Of a stretch of 64,000 nucleotides of DNA, positions 20,301-31,447 are shown in pieces. The notes under the pieces were generated by a model. It did no database searches, was not told where the DNA came from, and saw only the letters and a program-made list of their open reading frames with translations. Position numbers and translations under genes: made by a program. Numbering within the stretch: the stretch's first letter is position 1; every line of letters starts with the position of its first letter. The stretch spans positions 1 to 64,000 of the forward strand of contig JASANC010004245.1 of the NCBI GenBank assembly GCA_030248135.1, read 5' to 3'. This DNA comes from Theristus sp. LFF4_11 (Eukaryota; Nematoda; Chromadorea; Monhysterida; Xyalidae).

Positions 20301-22670
20301 TGTTAATTGTCCGCAAGTGATGAAGAAATCTGGACAACACAGCACAGGCAAATTTTGGTTATTTTCCAAAGAGTAAGAACGACTCATTATTTAACAATTA
20401 CACGCCAAAAATGTCCTGTTTTACTGTTGAAAAGGCAATTTTGTTGAACGCCCTTTATTAAACGGACAAAATTTCAATAAAACACTATTTTTGCGCTCTC
20501 ATAGTTCACCGGATCGTTCTGAAAATGGTGTTGCTGAACTCAGCTCGACGAGACGCTTCTAACTTGCAAAAAATCCTGTTTTTCCTCAACCCTATCACGT
20601 AAGGATTGTTTGTGTGCAACATTGCTGTCTTCAGTGGTCAGTCTTCAGACAGGGACTTTAATCACACAACTGTCTTATGACTAGGGTTGGCAAAATACCG
20701 TTTTTTTCAAATCGTGGTAAAAAAACCTGTATTTTTACTGGTAAAATTACGGTAATTTTACCGAAAAAAACGAAAGCCAAAAAGTTGTAAAAACCCACAT
20801 ATTTTTCGCAGCCGACTTTAAACTTGAACCAGGTTTTGTGAAAACAACGTACAGGGTGTCCCAAAAAAAACATAACAAAAGTAAATGGCTCGTGCGGCCG
20901 ACTGGTTGCACGTGAAGCCGTGAAATTTGAAACACTTTTAGAAAAAAGGAACACATTTTGTGTGTCCAAATTTCATCCCGAAATTCTACTTTTTCAATAA
21001 CATTTCAGCAGAAATACGTAAAAGCTCAAAAATCACCTAAATTCAGTTTTTTGACTCAAGATAAACATCCTTGTCGTCATCGAGAATCTCATCTGGCAGT
21101 GGCACAAGCTCATCGTCAGCTTCAATTTCACTGATGTCATCATGTTCATGCTCACGGTCGTTCAGTTTCATGTTTCTCGGCTGCTCAATGTGTTTTCCAT
21201 TGTTCTCAATGAACGACGACATTCGATGTTTGAAACTGATGATCACTTTCTGGTGCAGCGCCCGATCATCGATGATTTTTTCTTAGACCGCTGCAGTGGT
21301 GGGCGCCGAAAATGTCCCGCATTATCCGTCAGATGCCCCCAAACGCAGAAGTCAAAGGCTTCATGTCCGGGCTCCTCTCGGGCCATTCAATTCTGCCCAT
21401 GCGGCCGATCCAGCGGTCACCGAACGACGCCGACAGCCACTCGCGCACTTGTTTCAATTTTCCTCTTGACTTATGGGTTTGGGGCACCTGAAGGAAATTG
21501 TGTACCGTTCGGCGCCCAACATTTTCGACAATTTGAAAACCAAAATTCGCAGTGGTGTGCAAAAAATCAACGATGATCGGGCGCTGCACCAGAATTGCTC
21601 ATCAATTTCGAACATCGAATGTCGGCAATCATTGAGAACAATGAAAAAGACATTGGGCTGCTGAAAAAAGTGAAACTAAAGGGTCGAGAGGGAAAATCTG
21701 ATGAGATCAGTGAAGACGAAGCTAAAGATGAACTTGCGCCACTGTCATATGTGAATCTCGATGACGACAACGATGATTATCCTGAGTCAAAATGCTGAAG
21801 TTAGGTGATTTTTGAGTTGTTACGCATTTCTGCTGAAATATTATTGAAAAAGTGGGATTTCGGGATAAAATTTGGACACACAAAATGTGTTTCTTTTTTC
21901 TGAAAGTGTTTCAACTTTCACGGCTTCACGTGCAACCAGTCGGCCGCACGAGCCATTTAGTTTTGTTATGTTTTTTTTGGGACACCCTGAACTTTCAGAA
22001 TGCTTTGTTCAAAATATCGCGCACCAACAAAGAAAACAAATTATGTTTGGGCTTGAAAACCCAAAAGGTCAGCAATAAATCGAACATTATCTTTTGCTCA
22101 ATCGTTTATTTTCCACCAATTACACAGGAAAAAAACAGTGTTTTCCTTTTTTATCAGGTAACACAACAAAACTCATTTTCTCATAAAAATGACATGAAAA
22201 CTCAAGGTCGAAATTGAAAAAAAACGGAAAAATACAAAAAAACGGAAAAAATACAGAAACGGTCTTTTTCCCGTTTTTTTTCAAGACACCAATTTTTGCC
22301 CTGGTAAAAAACGCGTATAAATACGTGTTTTTTACTGGTAAAAAACCGGTATTTTTACCATGCCAACCCTACTTATGACATAAGGTTAACGCGTCCGATA
22401 AGTTGAAACCATACGTACCCGTATTTTGTGGAGCTTTTGCAACATTTTCTGGCTGCTCGCAGGGACATAGAGCAGAGCCCTGCGTGGCACATATCGACTT
22501 TGATCTTTGTCAGCAATGGACTCAGAGATTGAAAAATAATCACGTTTTGGTCTGTTTACGGATGCGGTGCTGCAATTGGCATCGGACAGGTTTCTGAACC
22601 AATTCTGAGCAGTTTTTGTTTGTGCGAGTGCACAAAGTTTTGCACACACGTTTTTTCGAATGAAAACCAT
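17389..22670 (-). CDS. CLYBL: Citramalyl-CoA lyase, mitochondrial (CLYBL-like)
   Basis: HpcH/HpaI-type lyase that in animals cleaves citramalyl-CoA in mitochondria, part of C5-dicarboxylate (itaconate) breakdown with links to B12 metabolism. Six exons on the complement: 22419-22670, 19431-19601, 19013-19150, 18528-18678, 18114-18260 and 17389-17633. All phases agree; 367 aa against 340 in human. Exon 1 starts MVFIRKNVCAKL, a basic, Ser/Thr-rich stretch fitting a mitochondrial presequence, and ends YVPRRALLYVPASSQKML. Next come ADCVVLELEDGVAM (acidic metal-site region), LRVNSVASGL, FMVPKVDS, LVLWIESARGLL, DAVVFGSDDYCADIGATRS and ETLYARQRFVACAKAYGVQA. The last exon carries GAAWGFTGKQTIHPRQ and GAMNFRGQMIDRPLLLQA. 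Every core block of the family is present. Intron 1 (2.8 kb) contains a hAT element with a mariner-derived insert; the splice frame is unaffected. Confidence 0.95.
20682..22371. mobile_element. Non-autonomous hAT element with 8-bp TSD CTTATGAC
   Basis: Termini TAGGGTTGGCA and TGCCAACCCTA are flanked by perfect 8-bp direct repeats CTTATGAC at 20674-20681 and 22372-22379, the hAT signature. Sub-terminal regions are rich in palindromic TTTTACCGGTAAAA-like motifs. The 1690-bp body is interrupted by a mariner-derived palindrome (20852-21989). No hAT transposase is seen. The element lies in CLYBL intron 1. A related solo end lies at 23373-23580. Confidence 0.92.
20852..21989. mobile_element. Palindromic mariner derivative with two transposase 3' fragments
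   Basis: Ends are CAGGGTGTCCC and GGGACACCCTG, with TA on the left. The two ~400-bp arms are inverted copies of one another. On the minus strand near 21329-21470 the reading FGDRWIGRMGRIEWPERSPD matches the last-Asp region of mariner transposases (RWIGR..PIEWP.RSPD). On the plus strand from about 21479 GHLKEIVYRSAP matches the next block (WGYLK..VY). Both arms then encode the same C-terminal tail (HRMS..IENN). The element is thus two transposase 3' ends joined head to head, and non-functional. Confidence 0.8.
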
Positions 22671-23205
22671 GCTGCCGCTGCTGTTGTGTGTGAATGTGCT
22701 GCTTTTCATTTGTGAAATTCCAGCGTAAAAACTCCTAGTTTGGCACTGCGTTGCACTGCAATGCACACGTTGCGCGTTGAAACGTCACGTCACGCCAATC
22801 AGCCAACACTGAATGTTGAAACGTCGTCCGTCACACTCACACGTAAGACGGTCGCAGTGTGTGGTGTGTGTCGCCTCTGGACTCCCCCGTATGGCGGAGG
22901 AACTTTCCAGATTTTGTTTTGGTGACCTCATTTTCCCGTTTTTCAAACCGTTACCATGCCTGTTCTTGCGTTTTGATCCCCAAAACGTCACCAATTGTCC
23001 TCAGTTCAAGTGAAAACAAACAAACCGGCTTAAAATTCCATCAATTCTGATGATGTCGTGACAACAGGACACGAAACAGCAACCAGACTAGGGTTGTTAT
23101 AAACAAAAATCGAATTTTTTAAAATTTTAAAATTTAGAATTTTAAAAGTGATTTAAAAAAACAACAATGCCGGTTTTTTTAAATTCGAAAAATTTTCCTC
23201 TAATA

Positions 23206-23990
23206 TGCTCTGAAAACCTCAATTTTGGCACAAATTTTCAAAAGTTCAACAAAAATCTTATTTGATGTTACCTCGCAAGACCGTTGGCGTCACTGTCAGC
23301 AGCCGATTTTGGACCACCGACGGATTTTAGGCTTCAACAACTTCTGCGATGAAGTTTTTGAGTGTCCCAAATAGGGTTGGCAAGGTAAAAATACCGTTTT
23401 TTACCGGTAAAAAACACGTATTTTTACGCGTTTTTTTACCAGTGCAAAAATTGGTGCCTTGAAAAAAACGGGAAAAAGACCGTTTCTGTATTTTTCCGGT
23501 TTTTTTTCGTATTTTTCCGGTTTTTTCAATTTCGGACTCTTGAGTTTTTATATCATTTTTGATGAGAAAATGAGAAAATCTGTGACCAAGAAAAATATGA
23601 TGACGAAATTGACACTGATGTTTTGAAAGAACTGTTAAGCGAGGTGCAAGAATCGGCTTGAGCTGCCGAGCTGAGCTGAAATTTCAAAAATTCGAAATGT
23701 CGCTCAAAATTGTCTTTCTGACACAATTACTGGTTTGTTTTCTTTTTGATCTGAACTGACTCTAAATTCGGTTTAATTGCGTTATTGCAGCAAATTGTGT
23801 TCGATGCAGATACGGTGACAATTCGCCTCGCAATCTGAATTTTGAGCGTCCGAGCTGCTCCGTTTGCATTGCAAACGCTACGTTGTATGGTTCTTGCATA
23901 TCAAATGTGGTTCTTCGAACTCCCTGATTGATTTAGCAGCAGGTAGCACACCTTTGGTTTTTGAAATGACGATTTTTTTAACAACTAGCC
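23206..23990. repeat. Dispersed repeat family X, copy 1 (interrupted)
   Basis: Shares TGCTCTGAAAACCTCAA, AGCCGATTTTGGAC-type sequence and GATGAAGTTTTTGAGTGTCC with copies near 52483 and 54743. Copy 1 is broken after GTGTCCCAAA by a hAT-type end at 23373, and homology resumes at GATGCAGATA near 23806. Confidence 0.7.
23373..23580 (-). mobile_element. Solo end of the 20682-22371 hAT family
   Basis: Starts TAGGGTTGGCAAGGTAAAAA and follows, in reverse orientation, the right terminal ~200 bases of the hAT element in CLYBL intron 1. This includes the GGTGCCTTGAAAAAAACGGG stretch. No opposite terminus or target duplication was found, so it is a truncated copy. Confidence 0.75.
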
Positions 23991-24123
23991 CCCCAAACCC
24001 CCAGCTCTGGAACAACTATGCCCCTCCCCCTGCGTGAAGGTCTGCTTAAACTGAACTAAACGAATAAAATCGAAACTGCAAAAAGTTTTCCTTTTCCACT
24101 CAGCAAACGAGAATTGTGGAACA

Positions 24124-26073
24124 ATGCAGCAGTGCACTGCAACGCAGTTGTTGTGTTCATTTCTTTTGGCGTGCCTTTTATTGCTGTTGCCCAACGAAGT
24201 GGCCGCTTTGCGCTATTTTCTTGATGCAAACGCCAAAAATTGCTTGAAAGAGGAAATTCACAAAGGCGTCGTCGTCACGGGACAGTACGAATTCTCAGAG
24301 GCACCTGGTCAAACGATAACCGTCCATGTAAGTGCGACATCCGACATGCAACAGTTTTTTACTTCTGGTTATGTTTTTTTGTGATTGCAGATTTTCGCAT
24401 CAATATCAGTGGCTTTTATTCTTCAACTTTTTAACCACATTGTGGTTTTACCGTTTTTGTGCATTCAGTTCAGTTCAGTTTTATTCTGCAGTGCACGGCA
24501 TAATACCAGAGAAGTGCAAGTCACCATGAGTAGGCAAGCCAAAACACAACAGAAACTTTGCTTTGCTTGTTTCAGGTCACCGACACACGAGGTCACACAT
24601 TATACAAACGTGAAAACTTCGTAGAGACGAGCGGAAAGTTTGCATTTACAACAGACGAGTATGACATATTCGACTTCTGCGTCATATCGCATGCACCGAA
24701 AGGTTTTTTCTGGTTTTCAATTTTTCTCACGATCGTGCATTTGCTTTGTCGGTCATAAATTTGACTTCGACCAAAACGCGAATTCTTTCAGGGCGCTTTC
24801 CGAAGCGTGAGGTGTCGCTGACGATCAAGCATGGCGTTGAAGCGAAAAACTATGAGGAATTGGCAAAGGCTGAGAAACTGAAACCATTGGAGGTTGGGGA
24901 ATGGATGAACACTTTCTGCGAGCCCTTTCAACTGACCACTGAGTAATCGTGTGTGTGGTGGCTTTTTCGAAATTCGATAAATTTGTAAAAGTTATTCAAT
25001 TTTTGAAGTTTTCACTTCAATGCGTTTTGCGATTCAATTCAGCCGATTAAAGTGAGAAACGTAAACAAATCAGCGAAGCTGAAAAACGGCATCCGTAAGT
25101 AACCGGTCAGAAGCCTGGTCGAACCTAAAACTCAGCATGTCGTGCTCATGCGCTGCTTAAGGCCCGTTCATACAGACGTATGCATGTACGGCAGGTCGCC
25201 TGTCACTGAATACAACAGCCGTCCATGGAGACGTGCCTTCCACCCGAAAAAGCCACACACCTGGTTATTCTATGAACGAGAACTTTAATATGAGCCATAA
25301 ATCAGCACGCTGCGGCGATTTTTGAGCGGACTCATATTTTGAAGGAGTACCGAAAAGTGCTTCAGTTGAGAGATTTTATTTTCGATGAAAAACGACACGA
25401 TTTTTCAGTTGGAACTTCGTCGCTTGGAAGACTTGAGCGAAAGCATCGTGCAAGATTTCGCGTATCTCCGATCGCGGGAAGAGCAGATGCGCAACACCAA
25501 CGGTCAGTTTTGGCAATTTTGTTCACTTTGTTCGGAAGGTTTTTTGTGATTTGTGAGGTTTTTGTGTTTTTGCCGTGCGTAAGTTGATATCGGAAATTCA
25601 ATGTATGTGTGTGTGTTTGAAATCAGTGAAATAGTTCATTATGCGGTTATGGTACGTGTCGTCGTGCACAATGAACATTTGTGGAAACGGAATGTCCGAC
25701 ATGCGCGCTGTGCGCGCGGTTTTTTAGATTTTCAACAGTCAGACGCAAAAACAGTCAAAATTCTGGCCTAAATTTGCACCTAAGGCTAAGGCCTAATTTT
25801 TAAGCGTGCATATGCTCGTTTTAGGAACAATTTACCCCCGTTTAAGAGTTAAAAAAGCCCTGATTATCAGTTCATAAAATTAGAGCAAAATTTCCACAGC
25901 GGTTTCAACGAAGGGCCACTGGTGCATTTGTTAATTATGTTGTTTTTTCAGAATCGACCAACTCGCGTGTGCTGTATCTGTCAGTGTTCTCGATGCTGTG
26001 TCTGCTTGCTTTGGCCACATGGCAAGTGCTCTATCTACGACGCTACTTCAAAGCAAAGAAACTGATTGATTAG
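24124..26073 (+). CDS. TMED10: TMED10/p24-delta cargo receptor of the early secretory pathway
   Basis: Type I membrane protein of the p24 family that cycles between ER and Golgi in COPI/COPII vesicles and helps sort cargo such as GPI-anchored proteins. Five exons (24124-24327, 24576-24702, 24792-24892, 25409-25502, 25952-26073), phases consistent, 215 aa against 219 in human TMED10. A signal peptide ([18 protein letters not shown]) leads into the GOLD domain: [20 protein letters not shown] with the first conserved Cys, then [17 protein letters not shown] with the second. The hallmark [20 protein letters not shown] follows, then coiled coil [14 protein letters not shown], a single membrane span ([20 protein letters not shown]) and cytosolic tail [11 protein letters not shown] with the aromatic and di-lysine sorting signals. 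Identity to TMED10 is very clear. AATAAA at 26412-26417 lies 340 bp past the stop. Confidence 0.97.
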
Positions 26074-26971
26074 GCCACAAACGCTTTCTGTTTCATTAGT
26101 ATCAGCCGTTCACGTCTTTTCCCCCTACCTTGCAACGTAAAGTGCAAAAGAAAACTTAACAACACGATCGTTTTCAACCCGTTACATTGTAAAGTTTTCT
26201 GGTTAAATCTATTTGAAAGATGTCAGAAAAAGTGTCTGCGCCGTTTCGACAGACTTTTTTTGCCAGCCAATTTGCAATTTGATTGCAAATTACAAAGAAT
26301 AGTTTTTTGCTGCTGTTGGTTTGTGATTTTTGTATTTATTAAAACGGATACGACGACAGCAACCGAACTGTGCCACGTTCCGATGTCGTTGTATCTTTTT
26401 TTGCACTCAGAAATAAAACAGCTTTTCTGTTTCATGTTTCAGTCGGTGACAAGTTTTCACTGGCTTTTAGTGATCATGGGCTTATTTTCGGGTGATGGCT
26501 CGTGTCCGTGCGTGATTGTGTATTCTGGGTTTGTGCTTTTTTATACCCGGCGTTTTTTTGTGTTTCCATACTGTTGTCATTGTTCTCTTGTTATTTTGTT
26601 GTTGGATTATTAGTGTTGTTTTTTAGTTCCCTTCCAAGCGTTAATTGTGACTCTTGATTTATTGTTATTATTTTGTTTGTTGGTTTCTGTTGGCTGAGTT
26701 TTTCTGGCATAATGGCGTGATAAAATGGAAATAGTGCGCAAAAATAAAGAAAGTTTAGTTTTTTGTGATTTTGGTAAACGTTTTTGCACATGGTTGTTGG
26801 TCCAACAGTCGCATTGCGCGAATATTCTGCTACTTTCAATTGTCATCTGAAAATCTGAATTTTGAAAAGCAGTCTCAGTCAGGCTTTTGCCCTTTTCAGC
26901 ACATATCGACAGATAAAATTTCTTCTGAAGACGTGAAAACAAACGGTGACCGTGAAGAAACGTGCGTGAGC
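26074..26971. other. TMED10 3' UTR and TFIIB upstream region
   Basis: Contains the TMED10 polyadenylation signal (26412-26417) and AT-rich sequence. Open frames up to 129 codons are without motif. The TFIIB frame is open upstream of its ATG as far as about 26765, but that stretch does not resemble TFIIB and is probably 5' UTR. Confidence 0.5.
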
Positions 26972-29900
26972 ATGAGTGCAGACCTGCGTTGTCCGTCACA
27001 CCCCGAGGCCGACTTGATCGAGGACCATCGTGCCGGCGACATCATCTGCCCCGAGTGTGGCCTCGTCGTTGGCGATCGGTGAGCTCGCTTTTTGTTCACC
27101 ATTTTTCGCCAGATTTGCCTTGTACACATTCTTCGAAAGTTAGCGAGTCTTGAGCGCCATTCATAGAGGTTGAACGTGTGCGTATGTTCTAAAACTGAAG
27201 CGCACTGTTTTTTTCTTTGTGAATGTGTAGCGAAGTGACGCGCTTCAGCGCTCGTCAACCTCCATGAATGGCGCTTTAGTGCACTTCAGGAAAGGAAACT
27301 CAGAATATGTCTTTAAACCTGTCACTTTGGCAAAATATAGAGCCCGCGAAGAAACGTTGAATTGAAGAAGAATGAACCGGGATCGTGTTTGGGTTGGCAA
27401 CCCAAAACCCCATTTGTGGCTACCGTATTACCTCTAATAAACCCCCATGGGGGTTTATTTCTTCAGCGACTTCTGGGGGTGGGGGTTTATTTTTTTTGGG
27501 GGGGGGGGTTATTTGGAAACCATTTTTAGGGGTGGGCAAAATGGCAAAAATACCTTTCATGGCAGGAAGGAAGTCGCAGAAACTTCTACTCTACATAGAA
27601 ATTTCCTTTTACAACAGCCTTTTGTAATGAAATTACCATTAACTCATCTATTTGGGGCCTTTGGTAGCACAATTTCATCATTTTCACTGCAACCAGCCAC
27701 TGAATTAGCTGGGTATGTGTTTCAAACAGGTTTCCAATAATCCCCCATAGGGGATTATTTTGGGGGGGGGGATTATTTGGAAACTTGTAGAGGGGTGGGG
27801 GTTTATTTTTTTTGGGGGGGGGGGTTTAATTTTGGGGGGGGTTTAATAGAGGTAATACGGTAAATATGTTTTTTCAGACCCGATCCTCCGTTCTTACTAC
27901 TTTCGCGGGCTGATTCCTCCACTAAAAACATGACAAGTTTAAAGAAACATACTGTTAATGTGTTCTGATGGTGTTCCAGTTCCAGACAACATTCTAAATT
28001 CAAAAGACCTGTGCGCTATATTATTAGTGTGCCACTCACTCAATGGACGTTTATACTGTCTTTATGCGCCTGCGGTGTGTTTCGTTTGTACTGTGGTGGC
28101 CTTCTTGGTGTTCGAAGCAGTTGCAACATGCTTTTGCTCAGCCAAACTTTGTCCGATTGCTATTTCTGCCAAATGATGCCAACCGATCTGTGCTTGAGAC
28201 TGGTGACCCACCATGATCTTTATCGTGCCAGAAATGGAATGCTAAAGGCATGTGCATCATTTTCTGCTTGTTTCATCAGGGTGGTCGACGTCGGCACCGA
28301 GTGGCGTTCGTTCAACAATGAGAAGTCGTGCGTCGATCCGAGCCGTGTCGGTGCGCCCGAGAATCCGCTGTTGTCTGGCTCAGACTTGAGCACCGCCATC
28401 GTTGGTTCGTTGACGTTTCGGACGGGGCGGGGGTGCCGTGTCGGGTATATGCTGTTGCTGATAACGGTGGTTCATTGTTCAATGCCGCTACTGCGAAGTG
28501 TCGCCCCCAAATTGACGTGCACGTGACAACCACTAAGCAGGCAGCACGTAAGCGGCTCAAGAACAAACGGTCGCTCGCACGTTGGTGCACTGCAGCCCAC
28601 GGTGATTGGGCGAGAATGCAGCCGAACTGCATGAGCGATTACCAGGGTTTCTGAGTGAAAATGTGCCGAGTGCGGGCAGCTCCAAAATGCAACTTGCGCA
28701 CGTGACAGTTGTTTGTGAATGGGCCTATCAGTGTGCTCCATGCAGGCTCCTCCCACGACGAGCATTCGTTGGCGAACATTCAACGCAAAACGATGAACAG
28801 CACTGATCGACAGTTGACCGAGGCGTTCGCTGTGATTCGTGAGATGGCGGACAGAGTGCACTTGACAAAGTCCATACAGGTCGGTTGCTTGGTGGGCAGA
28901 GTCAGCGCCGCTGGTTGCTTTGTTTGCGTCAGAGTGACGCGCGCTGATTAGTTGCACTTGCACAACGCCTTTGTCCTTTTTGCAAACGAAACCCCATTTC
29001 TTTCTGAGTAAGTTCCCGAATTTTGTGTGAAACCGATCATTTGATGCAGTTTGCATGCAGGACCAAGCGAACCGGCTGTTCAAGGACGTGCTGGACACCA
29101 AGGCATTGCGAGGCCGCAACTCGGAGGCAGTGGCCGCTGCGTGCCTGTACATCGCGTGTCGCAAGGAAGGCGTGCCACGCTCCTTCAAAGGTGCCTGTGT
29201 TCACCACTTAGCTGCTGCAGCTAAAGTGCTATGAAAACGGTGCACTCCGGCACAAAGTGGTGCACTGTCACTCACTATCACACGCTTACGACGACAGTGT
29301 GATCAGTGACACCGTTGCTTCTGTCTACTGTATTAAATCAGTGCACTGTCTTCAGACGAAGGATCTAGCTTTTTGGGTTTAAGTAGCTTCACCTTTATTT
29401 TTGAATCATTCCCGTTTCATAAACTCTGTTTTTCAGAAATCTGCGCGATCTCGCGTGTGAGCAAGAAAGAAATCGGCCGATGCTTTCGTTTGATTCTGAA
29501 GGCGTTGGAGACAAACTTGGACGCAGTGACCAGCACCGATTTTATGGCACGAGTTTTTTGTTTTAAAAACCGTCAGAAGTGCGCTGTTTCATGATACTGC
29601 TTCTCATAATAATTGTTTGCAAATCAACAAGAACTCCGCTTCCAGTTGCATCCAGGCGCCAACCGAAGCGTGCTTTACAAAATCTCTTTGGATAATGCCT
29701 AGCCTGTTTATGTATAATGTATGCACGCTCCGGTCTTTTGCCACGGGCAGCCTGGTTTATTTTGGAAAGGCCGTTTTCAGTCGCGTTTCTGCTCCAACCT
29801 GAGCCTCGGCGCCGTGGAGACCCGCCAACTGCAGAGCACGGCACAGCACATCGCACGACAGGCGGCCGCCAGTGTCAATCTCGTCGCTGGGTGCGTGCAC

Positions 29901-30790
29901 CGATTTGGCACATTCGGTTTTGCTACTATGGGGTTTTTCTAGTTCTTGCAACTCAAGCATGAAACTAGTTCCCTTTCTACGTCTGGACTGAGTCGCAGAG
30001 AGAACAAAAAAGACATTAAAAGAGGGATTATTAAGCGCGTTTTTGATTGATATTCACCTACCATTTTTGATTGATCCAGGGACTCACTGTGCGCATAGTT
30101 AGGTGAACAGTTTCATGCACGACGCGGGAATTCAAAATTGGTAGAGTTATCCGAGTCTCCTAAGTAGGGCCGTGTCACTTAGACCACTTTGAAATTCCAC
30201 AAAAAACTTGAAAAAAATTTCTTGCCTCGTCTGCGAATCCATTGAGTCGCAGAACCAAAAAATTGATAATACTGCGTTTCAAGTTCCACTCATGCAACCA
30301 CTGACCTCTCGTGATTTGTGCTACAGGCGCAGTCCGATTTCGATCGCAGCTGCTGCGATTTACATGGCATCGAACGCGCTCGCATATAAAAAGACGGCAA
30401 AGGGTAGGGCAAAGTGAGCCAACTTTTCGTGGTCTCTGCATTTCGGCCTGGCCAACATCAGAACATATTACAGATGCTAGATACAAAAGAAGTGTCGTTT
30501 CACAATGGGTCTCTCTAAACCTTTTTGTTTTTTAATGCCAAATACATGACTTTATTTGGAAAGCGAGACCGAAAAAAGATCCAAAAAGCGCCGAAAGCGA
30601 CTCCCAAAGGCCTACCACGTGAAAAGTCGCAATTCAAAAGCGTATTTGTGTTGCAGAGATCGGCGAAATCGCAGGTGCGGCAGAGTCGACCGTGAAACAG
30701 ACGTACAAACTGATGATGACACGCGCAGAGCAATTGTTCCCGGAGAACTTTCAGTTTGTTGTTCCCATCTCGCGTATGCCGCAAAGTTGA
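26972..30790 (+). CDS. GTF2B: Transcription initiation factor IIB (TFIIB)
   Basis: General RNA polymerase II factor that bridges TBP-bound promoter and polymerase and sets the start site. Eight exons (26972-27078, 28280-28404, 28746-28879, 29061-29190, 29437-29552, 29781-29890, 30327-30403, 30657-30790), 310 aa against 316 in human. The N-terminal zinc ribbon is C7-x2-H10 with C26-x2-C29 ([14 protein letters not shown]). The B-reader/linker follows ([29 protein letters not shown]). The first cyclin fold has [30 protein letters not shown] and [19 protein letters not shown]. The second has [10 protein letters not shown] and [19 protein letters not shown], then [19 protein letters not shown]. 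The exon 5/6 junction can be read with a GT donor (adding Ala-Arg) or a GC donor (giving DFM-SRFCS as in human). Introns 1 and 6 carry MITEs. AATAAA at 31104-31109. Confidence 0.97.
27150..27285. mobile_element. Small palindromic MITE, family D
   Basis: Ends are inverted: GAGCGCCATTCATAGAGGTT on the left and AACCTCCATGAATGGCGCTT on the right. It lies in TFIIB intron 1. Related sequence (GAATGTGTGGCGAAGTGACG) is at 31585-31757 in HDHD2 intron 1. Confidence 0.75.
27421..27862. mobile_element. G-rich MITE, family A, copy 2
   Basis: Full-length copy (442 bp) with TACCGTATTACC and GGTAATACGGTA ends, G-run arms and the conserved centre, inside TFIIB intron 1. It is far from the splice sites, so no effect on the reading frame is expected. 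Confidence 0.92.
29955..30265. mobile_element. MITE family C, copy 1
   Basis: Shares AACAGTTTCATGCACGACGC, GGGAATTCAAAATTGG and GAGTCGCAGAACCAAAA with copies at 33520, 56995 and 61940 (the second and fourth inverted). Both ends carry ACTAGTTTCC/GAGTTGCGG-type sequence. Located in TFIIB intron 6. Confidence 0.75.
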
Positions 30791-31447
30791 GCTTGTGAAC
30801 TTGTGCGTGCTTTCATGGAGGCGATGTTCGCTTGGTTTTACTCTGGCGAACTAACTAACCAACGAAGGTTTTTTGTGCTAACACCCGTTTTGTTTTCGGG
30901 TGAAACAGTTTGGTTTAGTTGAGTTCAGTTTAGCCTTTTTGCACACTGGTTTTGGTGTGTTGTTTGATTGTTCTGGTCGCAGTATCATGTGTAAATTTCT
31001 TTCAAAATCGAGCACACGCTGCAGGAACACAACACTGATTTTCTTGTTTCGCCACATGAAAAACAAGGCCACCGGAAGGGATTACAAATGTGTTGATTTT
31101 GAAAATAAAATCTGAATTGTTTGTGCGTGATATATTTTATACTGGTTTTCATTGTTTTTAAATGTTGTGCAGTTGTGATATAATATAGCATAGCTGTGAA
31201 TTTTTATATCGAATGTCATTGAAAAATACGGTGGCAAGTGCTCTTGATAAAACGCATAATAAAAATTGGCTGGAAAATGTCATTCATGGCGATAACACAG
31301 CGGAGTTGCTACTCCAACATTGATGCAAATTCATGCTATTTTTGTTGGCTTTTTATCACCATCCAAAAAAATCCGAAGTTTTCTCAAACAACGAGTTACG
31401 TCGGTAAAACAAACCTAATTTAAAATTTGAACGGAAAGTCAATTCTG
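30791..31447. other. TFIIB 3' UTR and short spacer
   Basis: Polyadenylation signal AATAAA at 31104-31109, followed by AT-rich DNA up to the HDHD2 start. No further gene or repeat is recognised. Confidence 0.6.

Larger units (their letters stand above)
22671..24123. other. Repeat-rich spacer between divergent genes CLYBL and TMED10
   Basis: Holds the likely CLYBL and TMED10 upstream regions plus repeats. About 22850-22985 matches, inverted, sequence at 55200-55330. The block 23206-23370 plus about 23800-23990 belongs to repeat family X, also at 52483-52720 and 54743-55000. No coding evidence. Confidence 0.6.

Noticed and set aside
21043..21798. Acidic open frames on both strands (about 67 aa each)
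   Set aside because: They are the duplicated C-terminal tail of a decayed mariner transposase in an inverted repeat, not independent genes.
23092..23990. Possible further hAT element starting TAGGGTTGTTATAAAC
   Set aside because: No matching inverted end or 8-bp duplication was found. The region is mixed repeat X and a truncated hAT end.
28328..28654. 108-codon plus-strand frame overlapping TFIIB exon 2
   Set aside because: It is a shifted frame of the exon running into intron 2. The TFIIB splice to 28746 is supported by conserved sequence.
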